64,000 nt of DNA from Platynereis dumerilii. Its lineage: Eukaryota; Annelida; Polychaeta; Phyllodocida; Nereididae. The DNA is taken from NCBI GenBank assembly GCA_026936325.1, contig JAPTHN010000011.1, forward strand, positions 34,320,629-34,384,628. Direction: 5' to 3'. The first letter of the stretch is position 1. Every line of letters begins with the position of its first letter. The position numbers were made by a program, and so were the translations under genes. This document shows positions 1 through 10,802 of the stretch, in pieces. The notes under the pieces were generated by a model. That model worked only from the letters and a program-made list of their open reading frames with translations. It had not been told where the DNA came from and searched no databases.

Positions 1-489
1 ATGCTATAGGGGCTGAGTCGTAGCCCGGAAACGAAAAAAATGTTTTTTAAATATTTTTCTCAATATTTCAAAAATTACAAAGGTTCCATCAATCAGACCA
101 TCAAAAGGCACAACTAGACCATACAGGCTACATGTGTACCAAATTTCATCCATGTACATTCAATAGGGGCTGAGTACTAGCCTGGAAACTATCTATCCGC
201 CCGCCACCCGGACGCCCGACCGCCTGGACGCCCGCCCGGGGGACGGACAACTTTTGACCAAAGTGATAACAATACCTTCTTCGAACTTCGTTCACTGAAT
301 GTAAAAAGGATATAGGAAACTTTCCAGCACATGCAAGGTGGATTCTTCTTATGAATTGTACTTGCCAGTGAATACCACATGGTCAAAAAACTGTTTGTGG
401 CAGTTTATCTTTAATAATAATAACAATGTAATAACACTGGTGATTTTGCTACCAGAGGAAAAACACCTAACTTGAGAGGTATATATTTT
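1..489. repeat. Dispersed repeat with two related units; no gene
   Basis: Positions 6-30 and 161-188 carry two versions of the same phrase (ATAGGGGCTGAGT followed by TAGCC[CT]GGAAAC), about 155 bp apart. They are followed by a C/G-rich run of CGCCCG-type steps at 196-243. This looks like a dispersed intergenic repeat. I see no coding signal here or in the AT-rich stretch up to 489. Confidence 0.4.
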
Positions 490-700
490 TTAATATTTTG
501 CATGTGCACGAATTTGTAAACCTGCAAAAACGAACACATACACGAATTTGGCATTCGTGCAGGCGCCAAATATTACTTTACATAATATGCTCGTTTTTGC
601 ATGTCCACAAATTCGTTCATGCTTGTTTTTACACCTACACACATTCATGTATGTGCCAAATGTTGAAAAAATATTTAATTATTATACATGAACTTGAGCA
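490..700. repeat. Small inverted-repeat element with CACGAATTTG motifs
   Basis: The stretch 508-545 (CACGAATTTGTAAACCTGC and on) is roughly inverted at 588-625 (CTCGTTTTTGCATGTCCAC and on). The motifs CACGAATTTG and CGTTTTTGCATG recur several times in both orientations. This is the pattern of a small non-autonomous DNA element (MITE). Exact termini and a target duplication were not resolved. Confidence 0.4.
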
Positions 701-722
701 TTGAATATTTGCAAAGTATAAA

Positions 723-1075
723 AGTGGTGGGAGTTTTTCCTGAACTTCCCGTCAAAAATTGATACCCCCTTGAGTTTCATGCAGATTTTTAGTACCCAAC
801 CCTCAGGTTTTTTGTGTATTTTTAGCAACCCCCCCCCCCCCCCCCCCTCGACATGCAAAGCAATACATACATATCATATACTGTTATAAGTGCCCCTTGG
901 ACAGTCATGCGTACAGATTCACAGACTTTTGCGCATAAAAACAAACGTTTTATAACATTTTTGTTTTGTTAAAATTTCTTACCCCGCTTTGGACATGTTG
1001 TCAAAAATTAGTAGCTCCCCCTTGACACACATGTGAAAAGTTAGTACCCCTCGGGCAAAACTCCCACCCCCATTC
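723..1075. mobile_element. MITE with array of AAAATTAGTACCCC-like motifs
   Basis: The ends are inverted: GGTGGGAGTTTT near 727 and AAAACTCCCACCCCC near 1056-1070. Inside, a diverged motif of the form A(A/T)TT(A/G)(A/G)TACCCC followed by CTTGA/CTCAGG/CTCGG recurs about five times, facing inward from both ends. A poly-C run of about 20 lies at 828-847. It is probably a non-autonomous DNA transposon with subterminal repeats. No ORF of note. Confidence 0.5.
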
Positions 1076-1145
1076 TAGTCGTAAACTCTGAACGGTCCCT
1101 TAGAATCTTGTGCTAGTATTCTACTAGACATATTCAGACTATATA

Positions 1146-2979
1146 CGGTTGGGGTCAAAAATTTGCATACAGTTGAATAGGATTAGTTAAAGATGTAGGT
1201 ACAAACTGGTCGGCGTATCTGGCATTTCTGTCCCTTATTTTTTACATATTGAACTAATGAATGTGGCTATAATTGGTCAGTTTCACTAAATCCCTTAAAA
1301 AATATGCAGCATTAATGTGCACTTTGTCCAAACTTGATGGTCGAAAGTTTGCATACACTCCAGGACCATGGTAGTATTATTCCATACCTATGTCTCCTAT
1401 TCAAAAATCCTTGACTTTTATATCCTAATTACTAATTAGTTAAAACAAAGCTTCAGACAAATTAGTCTCAAAGTTATTTTGCCATATTTGTAAATTAGGT
1501 ACATACTATCTAAGCTGCCGGACACAAATTTTCATTTTCTTCATAAGTCATAACTGGATCATCCAAACATTATAGAAGACGAAAGGATGCAAATTATAAG
1601 AATACACAAGAATGGTAGGGGGAACGGGGGCACATTGGGACGCTTTTAACGTCTACTAATTTTGCTCAATGCAAGGCATAATAAACTAGACTTCACATAC
1701 CCTTTTGCAGCCAGAGAGCAAAATGTGAGTCGAAAAAATGACTGTCCCAATGTTCCCAGCGGGGCACATTGGGACATCAGCCGGGGCACATTGGGACATC
1801 AATTGAAAAATCATATTAACACTCCATGTGCAATAGATATCACATATAAGTAGTGCGTAAGACAATATACAGTGCATTAACACCTTGTAGTGCCAATAGT
1901 TCATAACTTTAAACAGTTTTAAACATTTAACATAAAATGTCCTGGGTGCGGACATCTATGTAAGTAACACACAGTGCTTTTCGACAAATTTGTTCACAGG
2001 GCATGGTAATCCACTATACCTCTATTCACTGTGGCCTGAACACCTGTTCTTGGACACTTAAATTCTGCCATATTAAGTGCGTCCCAATGTGCCCCAAATT
2101 CACTGTCCCAATGAGCTCCGATATGACTTTTACACCAAAATGCTAATTTCTCGGACACCAGTGAGTGTGTTTATTCGGATAGCAATTCATAACTGTTCGT
2201 TAGGATATATAAAATTCATAAAAGCACTGAAAAGCTTCATTGTTCATGGTTTGTCCACAGAATGGTTTGAATTGAACCTGTCCATATATACTTCAGTAGT
2301 AGCAAAAACAAACTTTTGCTCGCCATACTTCTGCATGTGGCTGTAATTTGTCTATAAAACCATGGAAACATCAGGATGTGAAATTACAAGATATGATGGC
2401 ACTGCCATATCATATACCTTGCCAGGATCCAAGAAAACCCCACCGTCCCACAGTGCCCTGCGTCCCAATGTGCCCTTGTTCCCCCTATATCATTTGGAAC
2501 TATTGGGAAGCATTTTATGATGCAAATTTGTCAGTTGAGTGCTTAGTTGGTAGTTAAAAGACCTGCAAGGTCATCATTGCAGTGCAGAGAACTGGACAAA
2601 GACCCAAAACTGAGAGCAGCTGACAAAGAAAAGACTCAGAATGGCAAAACAGAATCCAAGGATGATCAAAAACAAAATCTGCAATGATCCGGGGTAGTCT
2701 GGGAAGAAGTGGTGGCTTAGCATACTGAGGTGGGCATAATGTTGAAGACAGCTGCGAGGATGCAAAGACGGAAAGAAGCCCTAGCTGTGAGAATGCTATG
2801 ATTAATGCTGCATATTTTCAAAAGCATTTGGTGAAACTGACCAATTATAGCCAAATTCATTAGTTCAATATGTTCGAAATAAGGGACAGAAATTCCAGAT
2901 ATGCTGACCAGTTTGTACTTACATAATTCATCTTTAACTATTTCCTGTACAACGGTATGCAAATTTTTGACCTCAACTG
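1146..2979. mobile_element. Tc1/mariner-like element with ~190-bp inverted ends
   Basis: The left end (GGTTGGGGTCAAAAATTTGC, from 1147) and right end (complement of GCAAATTTTTGACCTCAACT, to 2978) are inverted copies that stay recognisable for about 190 bp (1146-1320 and 2790-2979). Both sides are flanked by TATA, consistent with a TA target duplication. The CAGTTGAGGTCAAAAATTTG terminus is typical of Tc1-type elements. The interior is not a readable transposase and holds a second element (1618-2485). Non-autonomous or decayed. Confidence 0.75.
1618..2485. mobile_element. Nested TA-flanked element with GGGCACATTGGGAC repeats
   Basis: Left GGGGGAACGGGGGCACATTG and right (complement) GGGGGAACAAGGGCACATTG are terminal inverted repeats of about 26 bp. 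Both are flanked by TA (1616-1617 and 2486-2487). The core GGGCACATTGGGAC recurs subterminally at about 1761 and 1784 and, inverted, at about 2084 and 2105. It sits inside the Tc1-like element, so it inserted later. No transposase seen. Confidence 0.7.
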
Positions 2980-2984
2980 TATAT

Positions 2985-3475
2985 ACCGGAGGCTAGTTTC
3001 ATTGACAATTTTTTTACGTGCATATTCCAATCTAAAAATTCATCTTTATATATTACAAGACATTTAGAGCTTGTTACTTCCTTAATTTCTTTGCCATCAA
3101 CAGTTACATGACCAACAAAGTTTGACTTTTTACTAACCCCTCTGAATAATACATAGCAAGATTTTTCTAAATTCAAAAATAGAAAATTATTGTTGAACCA
3201 CTGTATCAATCTCACTAAATCTTCATTCACCTTCTAATATATAGAAACTATAAATTTCCGCCAGATGCATAAGCAGTTGTGTCGTCAGCAAACATTACAC
3301 TGTTGCAGAATTTCATGCATTTAGGCATATCATTCACCAGGAGAGAATATATCAAAGGGCCTAAAACTGATCCTTGTGGTGTTCCATATTCAATGGGAAA
3401 TTTTCCTGATAACGTGTCCTTATATTGTACCATTAACTGTCTATTTGCAAGATAACTTTCAGCCATTGCAATGTC
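2985..3475 (-). pseudogene. LINE reverse transcriptase fragment (jockey/CR1-like)
   Basis: Two reading-frame pieces on the minus strand read as a reverse transcriptase. The upstream piece (3466-3248) has GTPQGSVLGPL (motif B) and MFADDT (catalytic FADD, motif C). The downstream piece (3230-2973) has the following WFNNNFLFLNLEKS and KCLVIYKDEFLDW segments. The frame breaks shortly after the FADD motif. It ends where the Tc1-like element begins. There is no endonuclease or ORF1, so this is a decayed 5'- and 3'-truncated LINE. Confidence 0.75.
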
Positions 3476-4920
3476 TTACCACAAAAACAGTCATAGGATG
3501 GATAAAACAAGGTTCAGGCAAAATCAAAGTCTGCCACAGTGCCGCCTAACATTTAACAAGATTTCATAGATCGGGCTTCTTCACGAGCCAAAGCATCGTA
3601 TTTTTCACAATGTCTCCTGCAAAACAAGCGATTGCTGAGAACTTGATGCCACACAGTCTGACATTATTAATTGTTACGTATAACTGTTCAACTTTCCGTT
3701 GCCAGAGGGGAGGGGCTTATGCTCTCGGTTGATGCGCAACTGCGGAGCATTGCAAATGAGGCATCAGGGATGGTAAAAGGTGTTAGTTTATTTTAAACAT
3801 GTGCACAGCAGTCCTAGAATCAGGAGCATTGAGATGTGCACACTGATGTATGAACATCGTCAAATGAAATAAGTGAGAGCAGAGAACATTCATTTGCAAG
3901 TGAATTTCATCATTATATCGCTGCATCTGTCAGTTGGTCATCACAGCCTACCTTTTGAGGAGCATCCTTCAGGTGAGGTTGGCAAGAAATATCTACAGCA
4001 GAAGTCAAAAGCATAGACTCAGAAATGATTAAGTATGTCACCATGCCATAGTGTGCTATACACAGGCGTGATAGAGGAGAATCGATATAGGCGTACCTGT
4101 GCCATACCCCATACAGCAAATTTTGGGGGGAGGGGGGGGGATGACATTTTTCTGAAGTTTGTGATTACAATTTTTATACCATTTCAAACGCATGTCTTTG
4201 GAACCATTGCTTTTCCAAAAATATATTGATTATCGCCAGTATGCCTGTGGGTGAATCATGACATACTGTCATTTCTGAGCCTTTGACTTTTTCATGCTGT
4301 AATTAGCATAAATTTGTTAAATATATGCATATATAAGCCTGCAAATGCCCTACATTGTATGTAATGTCACTTTTGCTGTGCACATGGCTCAAGTCTAATT
4401 ATTAATATAAGTTAAGGATAAAACTAGTTCCAATGGGACCGTCATTGTCCACTACCCCTATATACCAGTCCACCATGCACTTAATGGCTCGAATGGTTGC
4501 TGCATGTGTATGATGACATCCTCAACAAAATGTCATAGGGCCTAACTATTGTTCGAAAATGTTGGCAGTTAACAGTAAAATGAGATCAGGCCCATACCAT
4601 AGATAGTGAAGTTGGGCATATTGTCCAGTAGTTTCAGGTTCCTAACTTTTACAGGTTTGGAAAAACTTTGAGTTATATCCATGCAGGACAAGTGTCTCAA
4701 AAGTGCAAAATGTTAATGTGAAATGAGACAGCAGGCGGGGCACAGTAAGACAGGGTACATGTATCTGCTGCCAAAACTGCCGACCCTCTGGACCAGCTAG
4801 ATTGTTCTCTCTGCTACTTTTTAGTTCCTTTTTGAGCATGTTTGAAACATTCAACATATGAACAACATATTTAACTGCCCGCACCTGTTATATACTAATC
4901 AGATTTCTTCTCCGTTCTTC
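3476..4920. other. No gene recognised
   Basis: AT-rich intergenic sequence with a G-rich tract at about 4122-4141. Short open frames here have no recognisable domain or codon pattern. Confidence 0.5.
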
Positions 4921-4924
4921 ACTT

Positions 4925-6322
4925 TGGATATGGCGCACTTAAATGAGAGGTGGGTTGATGACTTGTACCAATAGATTGCCATTATGTTGTCGTTTAACAG
5001 ACTGTGGTTTGCCAATCATGTCCATATTGCCTTGTAGATGACATAGGATGACATACCTTTCAGGCTGCCATCCCGTGAAATGATGACAAGTTTGTGTAGT
5101 GAGGATTGTTCTGTTCTGCTAGCAGTCTTACTCTTGTCTTTGGGAGGTAACAAGTGGTCTGTTGAGCATCCTTGTCTTGCTGGAATGGGTGCTTTCTCGG
5201 CAGATGATAGAGCATCTTTTTCCTTACATTTGGCTGAAGTCCTTGTCTGTGAATTATCAGAAGATTGACTTTGTTGGAGCTTCTGTGGTGAGGTGTGCAC
5301 AACTGGTCCAGGGCAATTTTCAGTTTCTTTAGTCTTTGGTTGAGGCAGTGAAGGTGTTTTCATTAAGACATCTGTGAAGAGCTTCTGGTTTAGATGAATC
5401 TTTCTCCGTGGTGATGAATGAAGAGCTGGTCTACATGTAGGGTAATCTTCTTCTAGGCAAGGTTTGTCCGTGTCCTGTTCTACAAGGCGTCTGACTTCGG
5501 GAAATGACAGTTGTCTTTCAGTTCGTTCGTAGTTATATAATTTCTTTTAGCTTCATGAAGACTCTGCAGTGGCTAAAGGCAGGATGGTTCCCTGAACTAT
5601 TTACACAATGTGAAAGTTTAGAGCAAGGTGTATCGTGTGTGAGTATGATAACGGACGCCACAAATGGCACAAATTGTTGACCTGATGCATGTATGACTAA
5701 AATGGCCATACATTTGCCAATTGCAGCAACGTTTCGGATGGGGAAAGAATGGAGCATCTCTGTACCATTCAAAGGCTACAGGCACTTTCTTTGGAACTCT
5801 TTCATCTTTGAATGTTAGCAACAGTAACTCATAACCATTCTTGTGAACCAGACGTTTGAATTTTGCGATACCGTGTTTGTGAAACCAATTTGTAAGTTCA
5901 TTGTCTGAGCAGGTCTTGCTTTCTTTGGAGAAGATAAAGCCTTTGCCGGATCTTTGAAAAGGTTCAATGGTGACTTTGGCATTGGCTATCTTATTGATGG
6001 CCATCAATTTCTCTTGCTGCTCAGAGGTTGCAAGTTTCAGGAGGAATGTGCCATGGGTGTGGCGCCTCAGGCTATCCGCAACTGTCTTGTCGCATAGGTC
6101 TGCAATTGTTTCGTAGAGAGCAACAGATGACAGGTTTTCCAGTGATTGTGTGACACCTGTTATAACAAGCAATTTTTCAGTCTTTGACACCTGTGGGAGC
6201 GGTCAGGGTCAGTCAAGTCATCCAAAGATATCCTTGTCCATTGAAATCTTGGTATTCCAGTCGCAAAATTTTCGATCCAAGCCTGGTTAGTGGTTACCCG
6301 CTGAGGGAGAGACCTGCGGGGC
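4925..6322 (-). pseudogene. LINE ORF1 (zinc-knuckle) copy A
   Basis: On the minus strand the frame from 6190 reads an N-terminal gag-like domain (LLVITGVTQ ... FLLKLATSEQQEKL), then a second fold-like stretch (CSDNELTNWFHKHGIAKFKR ... LLLTFKDERVPKK), then zinc-knuckle remnants (HTCIRSTICAICG). A second frame (5363-5016) carries the Ser/Pro/Lys-rich linker and ends in LVIISRDGSLKGMSSYVIYK, which resembles the N-terminal domain again. At least two frameshifts separate the pieces. The 5' edge near 6322 carries GAGACCTGCGGGGC, like the 5' terminus of the full-length LINE at 38342-38358. No ORF2 follows. It is related to copies B, C and D. Confidence 0.75.
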
Positions 6323-7061
6323 ACGCAATGTGAGGCCCCTTACCGGATGTTATGTGTGCCGTCTAGAAATATCCTGGTTATTGCAACTGTGGACTTTCTT
6401 ATGTAACCGTACCAAATTTTTATTAAAAAATGGTCATTTAAAGCAAAATGTTTAGCTATTCATTTCTTAATATAATTCCAAAGACAAATTTTTGCTTAGT
6501 TTTTCACGAATATTGGTATATTTTTATCCAAATTTAACACATCCGTGGACGCATACTCTAGAGCACACATCCACGATTTTGGGACTCGTGGATGTGCAAG
6601 ATTAGTTACATACACGCACATGGATGGGGCACACGCGTAGATGCTCGATGCGTGTATATGCTTTACAGCGCATGTGCGGATATGCTTTCCAGCGCATGCG
6701 TGGACATGTCTTACAGTGCATATGTGCAGTTTGAAATATGACAACCATGTGGCAGCGGTGCAGCTAGAAATCGTCAGTGGGGGCTAGAGACCTGCACGGG
6801 CTGAGGGCGCCCGCGCCCGCGGGCTGCCCACGGGCACCCGCAAAAGTAAGTGTGCGGGCCGGGCTCGGGCTGGTTGTTGCGGGCATGGACCGGGCATGGG
6901 CATGGTGATTTTTCAGCGGGCCGGGCAGCCCGCGGGCGCGGGCATTCATGTGCGGGCAGTACCATAAAAGTGCCCGCATGGGTTAGCTAACCTTTGATCT
7001 ACAGGGCATTATGCTTGCTGTGGTAACTATGTTCTTGGTGAATTAACACTTTTTTAATAGA

Positions 7062-7152
7062 ATCTATCTATATATCTATCAGTCTATTGATCTATCTATC
7101 TATTGATCTATTGATCTATCTATTGATCTACCTGTCTATCTATTTAGCTATC
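7062..7152. repeat. (CTAT)n-type microsatellite
   Basis: Imperfect CTAT/TGAT tetranucleotide repeat inside the hAT element. Confidence 0.85.
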
Positions 7153-7730
7153 AACATGATCAAGCTATCTATTTGTCTATAGTCTTTGATACCTATTAAA
7201 CTCCGTTTGAGGATCAACACAATTAGGCCCTTTGTCTCAATGAAACGTTTTTGTGTCTTATCTATGCTGGTATCTGATTTTATATGAAAAAATCCTAAAA
7301 ACTAATCTTTTTGATAACTGGTAAGTCATGTTAGTCAATATTATTCATTAAAAGAAAACTTGACAACATCAAAGATTCCCTTTTCAAAACTTTAGTTTTT
7401 CATAATCAAACATGCTCTTTCTTTTACCTGTTAGCAATAAAGTTTTGATTTTGTTTTAAAGTCTACAAGAATGTTAATGCTTTGTCTGTGCAAGTGCCTT
7501 TTATCTACATTTATGTTTTAACTTCAAAACTGTATCTCATATCTCCCAGTTATGAGGGGTTATGAATCATATCAAAGAAGCTGTTTACCCTACTTCCTGA
7601 CTGGCACCTTGTGTTAATCCAACACATGAGGCCCACCTGCTAAGATGAGCACAAAACAAAGACATCCTATCCACAGGAGGTCGTTTTGACTTCTACTTTA
7701 TAAGTCATTGCCTTTCCATCCAGTCATTCA

Positions 7731-8067
7731 GTTAACAAAACGATGTCGATTGGACGAAATAAGTGAGTTTGATGATGACTTTGATGATAGTGATGATGAC
7801 TGTGAACTTACTCCATACACTAATATGAAGGTTTTGCCCAACAACTGTACAAATGTACTTAAATGGTGGGCAGAGAATGCAGAACATTACCCCAACCTGG
7901 CTAGAATTGCTAGAAACGTTCTGAGTGTTATGTCCACCAGTGCTGCCAGTGAGCGGAATTTCAGTCTGGCAGGTCATCTCGTTTCAGAGAGACGCACAAA
8001 CTTGAAGAGCACTTCAGTAAATGATGTGTTGTTGGTGAACAGTGCTATTCGTGTTTCTTCTAAATGA
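7731..8067 (+). pseudogene. hAT transposase C-terminal dimerisation domain remnant
   Basis: The open frame reads an acidic stretch (EFDDDFDDSDDD), then WWAENAEHYPNLARIARNVL, then STSAASERNFSLAG and RRTNLKSTSVNDVLLVNSAI. This is the hallmark hATC domain (W-W then Y-P-x-L-A then S-A-A-S-E-R-x-F-S). It stops at 8065-8067. There is no ATG at the left edge; CATTCAG just before 7731 could be a 3' splice acceptor of the last transposase exon. The DDE catalytic part, BED finger and RNase-H-like core were not found, so the copy is not functional alone. Sure of the family; the exon start is inferred. Confidence 0.85.
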
Positions 8068-9010
8068 AGTGATTGATTTCATTTTCTTGTACAAATGGTG
8101 CATTAGTACTACCATTATAATGCAATGACATTTCGCATTTGTATATGAAATATGATTACCTTACTTTATTTTATGAACATGATGATGATCTTGTGAATAT
8201 ATATGATGGACTTATATTTCAATAATCATGGACTTATATTCCAATATTCCTGGACTTATATTTTAATATGAATATGACAAAATGTGATGATGGACTAATG
8301 ATCATGTGAATATTATTCATGTTATTCTCTGACAATGTTTATTTGTTGATGAAAGCCAATTATGTGAAGCTTATGTGATTTGTACTATTCACTGATATTT
8401 ATGATTAATAAAATAGTATTTTTTCAAATGTTAACAATGCTTTTTTATTTCTTTATCATGAGGAAGTTATAAGGTGCGGGCACGGGCATATGCGGGCATG
8501 AAGTTTGCGGGCACAACTGCCCGTGGGCATTGTACTGTGGGCGCGGGGCGGGCGCGGGCATTGGATTTCCTAATGTGGGGGCCCATGGGAGGCCGGGTCT
8601 AATCCATCATAGAAAGGAGCAATTCCGCCAAATTTCATCCATTTTGAAAGTTGCATAGGAGCTCATAGGTGAGGCTGATTGCAATTGAAGATAGCAAAGT
8701 CTAAAAAAGCTAAGAAAAAGCCAAAAATCCTTATTTTGAACAAGTATAGAGAGATCATAATTATAACCCCGCCCCACCTCCCATAGATACGCCACTACCC
8801 GGAGGGGCTCCTGTGTCTCCATGGAATATTGACCTCTGCACTGTATGGCAAGTCAAAGCGTGAGCTGGATGGCATACCAACGGCCGCACATGCAGGCATG
8901 CTCGCGAACATAGGTCCACGCATGCGCTGGATGACACGTCCACAGGTGGTCGTGAATTCACATACGCTCGTGTATGTGTGCTCACTACCATGTGTGGGTG
9001 TGTCATATTG

Positions 9011-9895
9011 TGATAAAAATATATATGCTATTATGTCTATAACATAAAATTCATAATTATATTTTAACACCTCAGGGCCTTCCTTTGACAATTGTAAAAA
9101 ATATTATGTGTGTTGTGAACAATGTGCAAAAATAGCCAGAAAAACGCACAAAATGACAGTAATGTGCAAAATCGGAAATGGCACATTTCTTTGACGAAAA
9201 CATCACATTTTTTTTCCAATTATTGCACATGTTTTTCTGAGATAATAACAGAAATATCTGCATTAATCATGGAAATTTTTACAATAATTGTAAATTCTAA
9301 AGATAATGGAAATTTCTAATTTATACTAGAATACGCAAATAAAATTTGCAAATCTAGGCGCTGATTGTTAACTTGACAATTTAAGCATGAGATGAACCTC
9401 TGTCTGCCATTGTAGATCCTCCATTGTGAATGAACCATCCAGCTGGTCAGAGATCCTATCATATAGCAATTTATAGCATGTATATATTGTACAAGATAAT
9501 TAATCTTAACTATTAAGTGATTTAAATTAATCATTTATGACTAGTAGCCTAATTGTCCTGTGATCGAAAGGGGGAAAAAATAGAATAAAGATAGTTAGAT
9601 AGACAGTCTAGTAGATAGATGGACCATATGCAGTGAAAAGGGGAGAATTCTTACTTATTAAAAGTACAGAAAGAGTCAACAAGCAACAGATCGAGTTATA
9701 TTCTAGTCTTGACATAAATTGACTTTTTAATCAAGCAAAATAACTTTATTATTGTCTTTAATTATCGATCAAAGACTACTGGCCTTTGGCCAAGGTAAGG
9801 AAGTGAAGATAACATAAAGCACAAAAAAAAATTTTTACATCGATACAATAACTTTTATCAAATTAATGAAAACTTGCATGAAAATGACTGAAATC
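9011..9895. other. No gene recognised; AT-rich
   Basis: AT-rich sequence with ACAATTGTAAA-type short inverted repeats (about 9090 and 9280). No domain-bearing frame. Confidence 0.5.
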
Positions 9896-9903
9896 ATTGT
9901 TTT

Positions 9904-10104
9904 GGCCGTTTTGGGTGGTGGCCGTCCTAGCGAGTGGCCGTCACCCCTGGTGGCCGTCATTGGAAGTGGCCGTCGTAGGTAATTGGCCGTTTTGATTTTG
10001 GCCGTTTTGACCGTCCCCCCATTTTGGGGATTGTTTGTCACATTATCGGCGATTTTCAGTGATGTTTGTCCCATTTTCGGCGATGTTTGTCACATTTTCG
10101 GCAA
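9904..10104 (+). repeat. 16-bp-period GGCCGT array plus 21-bp repeats
   Basis: GGCCGT starts at 9904, 9920, 9936, 9952, 9968, 9985 and 10000: seven copies with spacing 16,16,16,16,17,15, all in one orientation, while the bases between vary. Directly after, TGTTTGTC(A/C)CATT(T/A)TCGGC recurs about three times (10032-10102). This is the style of a regularly phased binding-site array or the end of a transposon with subterminal repeats. Confidence 0.75.
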
Positions 10105-10145
10105 TATTAGGAACTCTCCAGTTTAGGAGGAGATGCACGTGCAGA

Positions 10146-10168
10146 TGACGTCACGACATGTGACGTCA
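10146..10168. promoter_or_regulatory. Two perfect CRE palindromes
   Basis: TGACGTCA occurs at 10146-10153 and again at 10161-10168, 15 bp apart, in a locally CG-containing stretch with CACGTG-like words just upstream. These match CREB/ATF sites. I see no gene start nearby that clearly uses them, so a regulatory role is only possible. Confidence 0.3.
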
Positions 10169-10478
10169 CGCCGCGTGCGCTTCATTAAACAGAACGTCAA
10201 CATGACGGCTGATCGATAGATAGATGAAATTCATTGTGTTTAGGAGGTATGTTGAATGTTGAACTGCCAAAAGTAGCCCACTTTGGGCAGAACTATTATT
10301 TAGGTGCCCAGTGCCATTTTGACAGTTGTGGGACACCTACGTGTCTCAGAAAAGGGATGTTTGTCGTTGACCCAGACACACTCTCTCTTTGTTTGGATGG
10401 ATAGGTATATGAAATCAAATGGGTCATCAAAAGCTGTTTTCATCTTATTTACATTTTGCTGCAGCCCGTTCTAATATG

Positions 10479-10778
10479 CTAACATGTTCCGCTTGAGTGC
10501 ACACAGTCTAGACATTGCATAAATCTGGGACAGTGACCTGATATTTTGTGACCAGAAATAGTTATTTCTGCCAATTTACAGCAAAGAGGACAGCTATTTA
10601 CAATCAAAGTCCATAGATCTGTTACTGATCCATCATCAATAGCAATTACAGCATCCAAGCTAGAAGGGTTGACGTGTTTACGAAGTTTGAAGGTTAAACG
10701 CATGAAACCATTGTATTTCATGTTCACCTCAAACAGGAAGTTGAAAAACACGCAGGAAATGGCAGGTTGTACAAGCAT
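10479..10778 (-). CDS. Unidentified open frame, possible exon
   Basis: A 99-codon minus-strand frame reads FLFEVNMKYNGFMRLTFKLR, then AVIAIDDGSVTDLW, then a CPLCC and later CLDC cysteine pairs. The IDDGS phrase and paired cysteines are reminiscent of an OB-fold with a zinc-binding insert, but I do not recognise a family. The region is bounded on the high-coordinate side by a small hairpin. It could be a decayed or real exon, or chance. Confidence 0.2.
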   Translation of the reverse strand: MLVQPAISCVFFNFLFEVNMKYNGFMRLTFKLRKHVNPSSLDAVIAIDDGSVTDLWTLIVNSCPLCCKLAEITISGHKISGHCPRFMQCLDCVHSSGTC

Positions 10779-10780
10779 GA

Positions 10781-10802
10781 TCTAGGCGCAGCAGCGCCTA
10801 GA
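10781..10802. repeat. Perfect 9-bp-arm hairpin
   Basis: TCTAGGCGC, loop AGCA, GCGCCTAGA. An echo (TCTAGGCGC) lies near 9352, so the two may be related parts of one repeat. Confidence 0.6.

Larger units (their letters stand above)
6785..8574 (+). mobile_element. hAT transposon with GC-rich GGGC-repeat ends
   Basis: The left part (6785-6980) and right part (8475-8574) are unusually GC-rich, built of GCGGGC/GCCCGC steps, against an AT-rich surround. The interior holds a hAT transposase C-terminal remnant at 7731-8067. The 8-bp word GTGGGGGC occurs just outside both ends (6777-6784 and 8575-8582), a candidate hAT-size target duplication, although the terminal inverted repeats match poorly. AATAAA at 8407-8412 could be the transposase polyadenylation signal. 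Confidence 0.65.
6540..9010. repeat. Motif-array element (GCGCATG/GTGGA repeats) split by hAT
   Basis: At 6540-6735 short phrases such as ATCCGTGGACGCAT, GCGCATGTGCGGATATG and GCGCATGCGTGGACATG recur. At 8885-9000 similar phrases run mostly inverted (GGTCCACGCATGCGCTGGAT, ACACGTCCAC). The two arrays flank the hAT element at 6785-8574. They look like subterminal arrays of one older non-autonomous transposon into which the hAT inserted. Termini are unresolved. Confidence 0.45.

Noticed and set aside
8761-9047. Open frames on both strands near 8.8-9.0 kb
   Set aside because: Lie in the motif-array repeat; amino-acid content reflects the GCATGCG/GTGGA motifs.
9904-10104. CRISPR-like array
   Set aside because: Repeats of 6-8 constant bases every 16 bp in a eukaryotic genome with no cas genes. 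Spacing and size do not fit.
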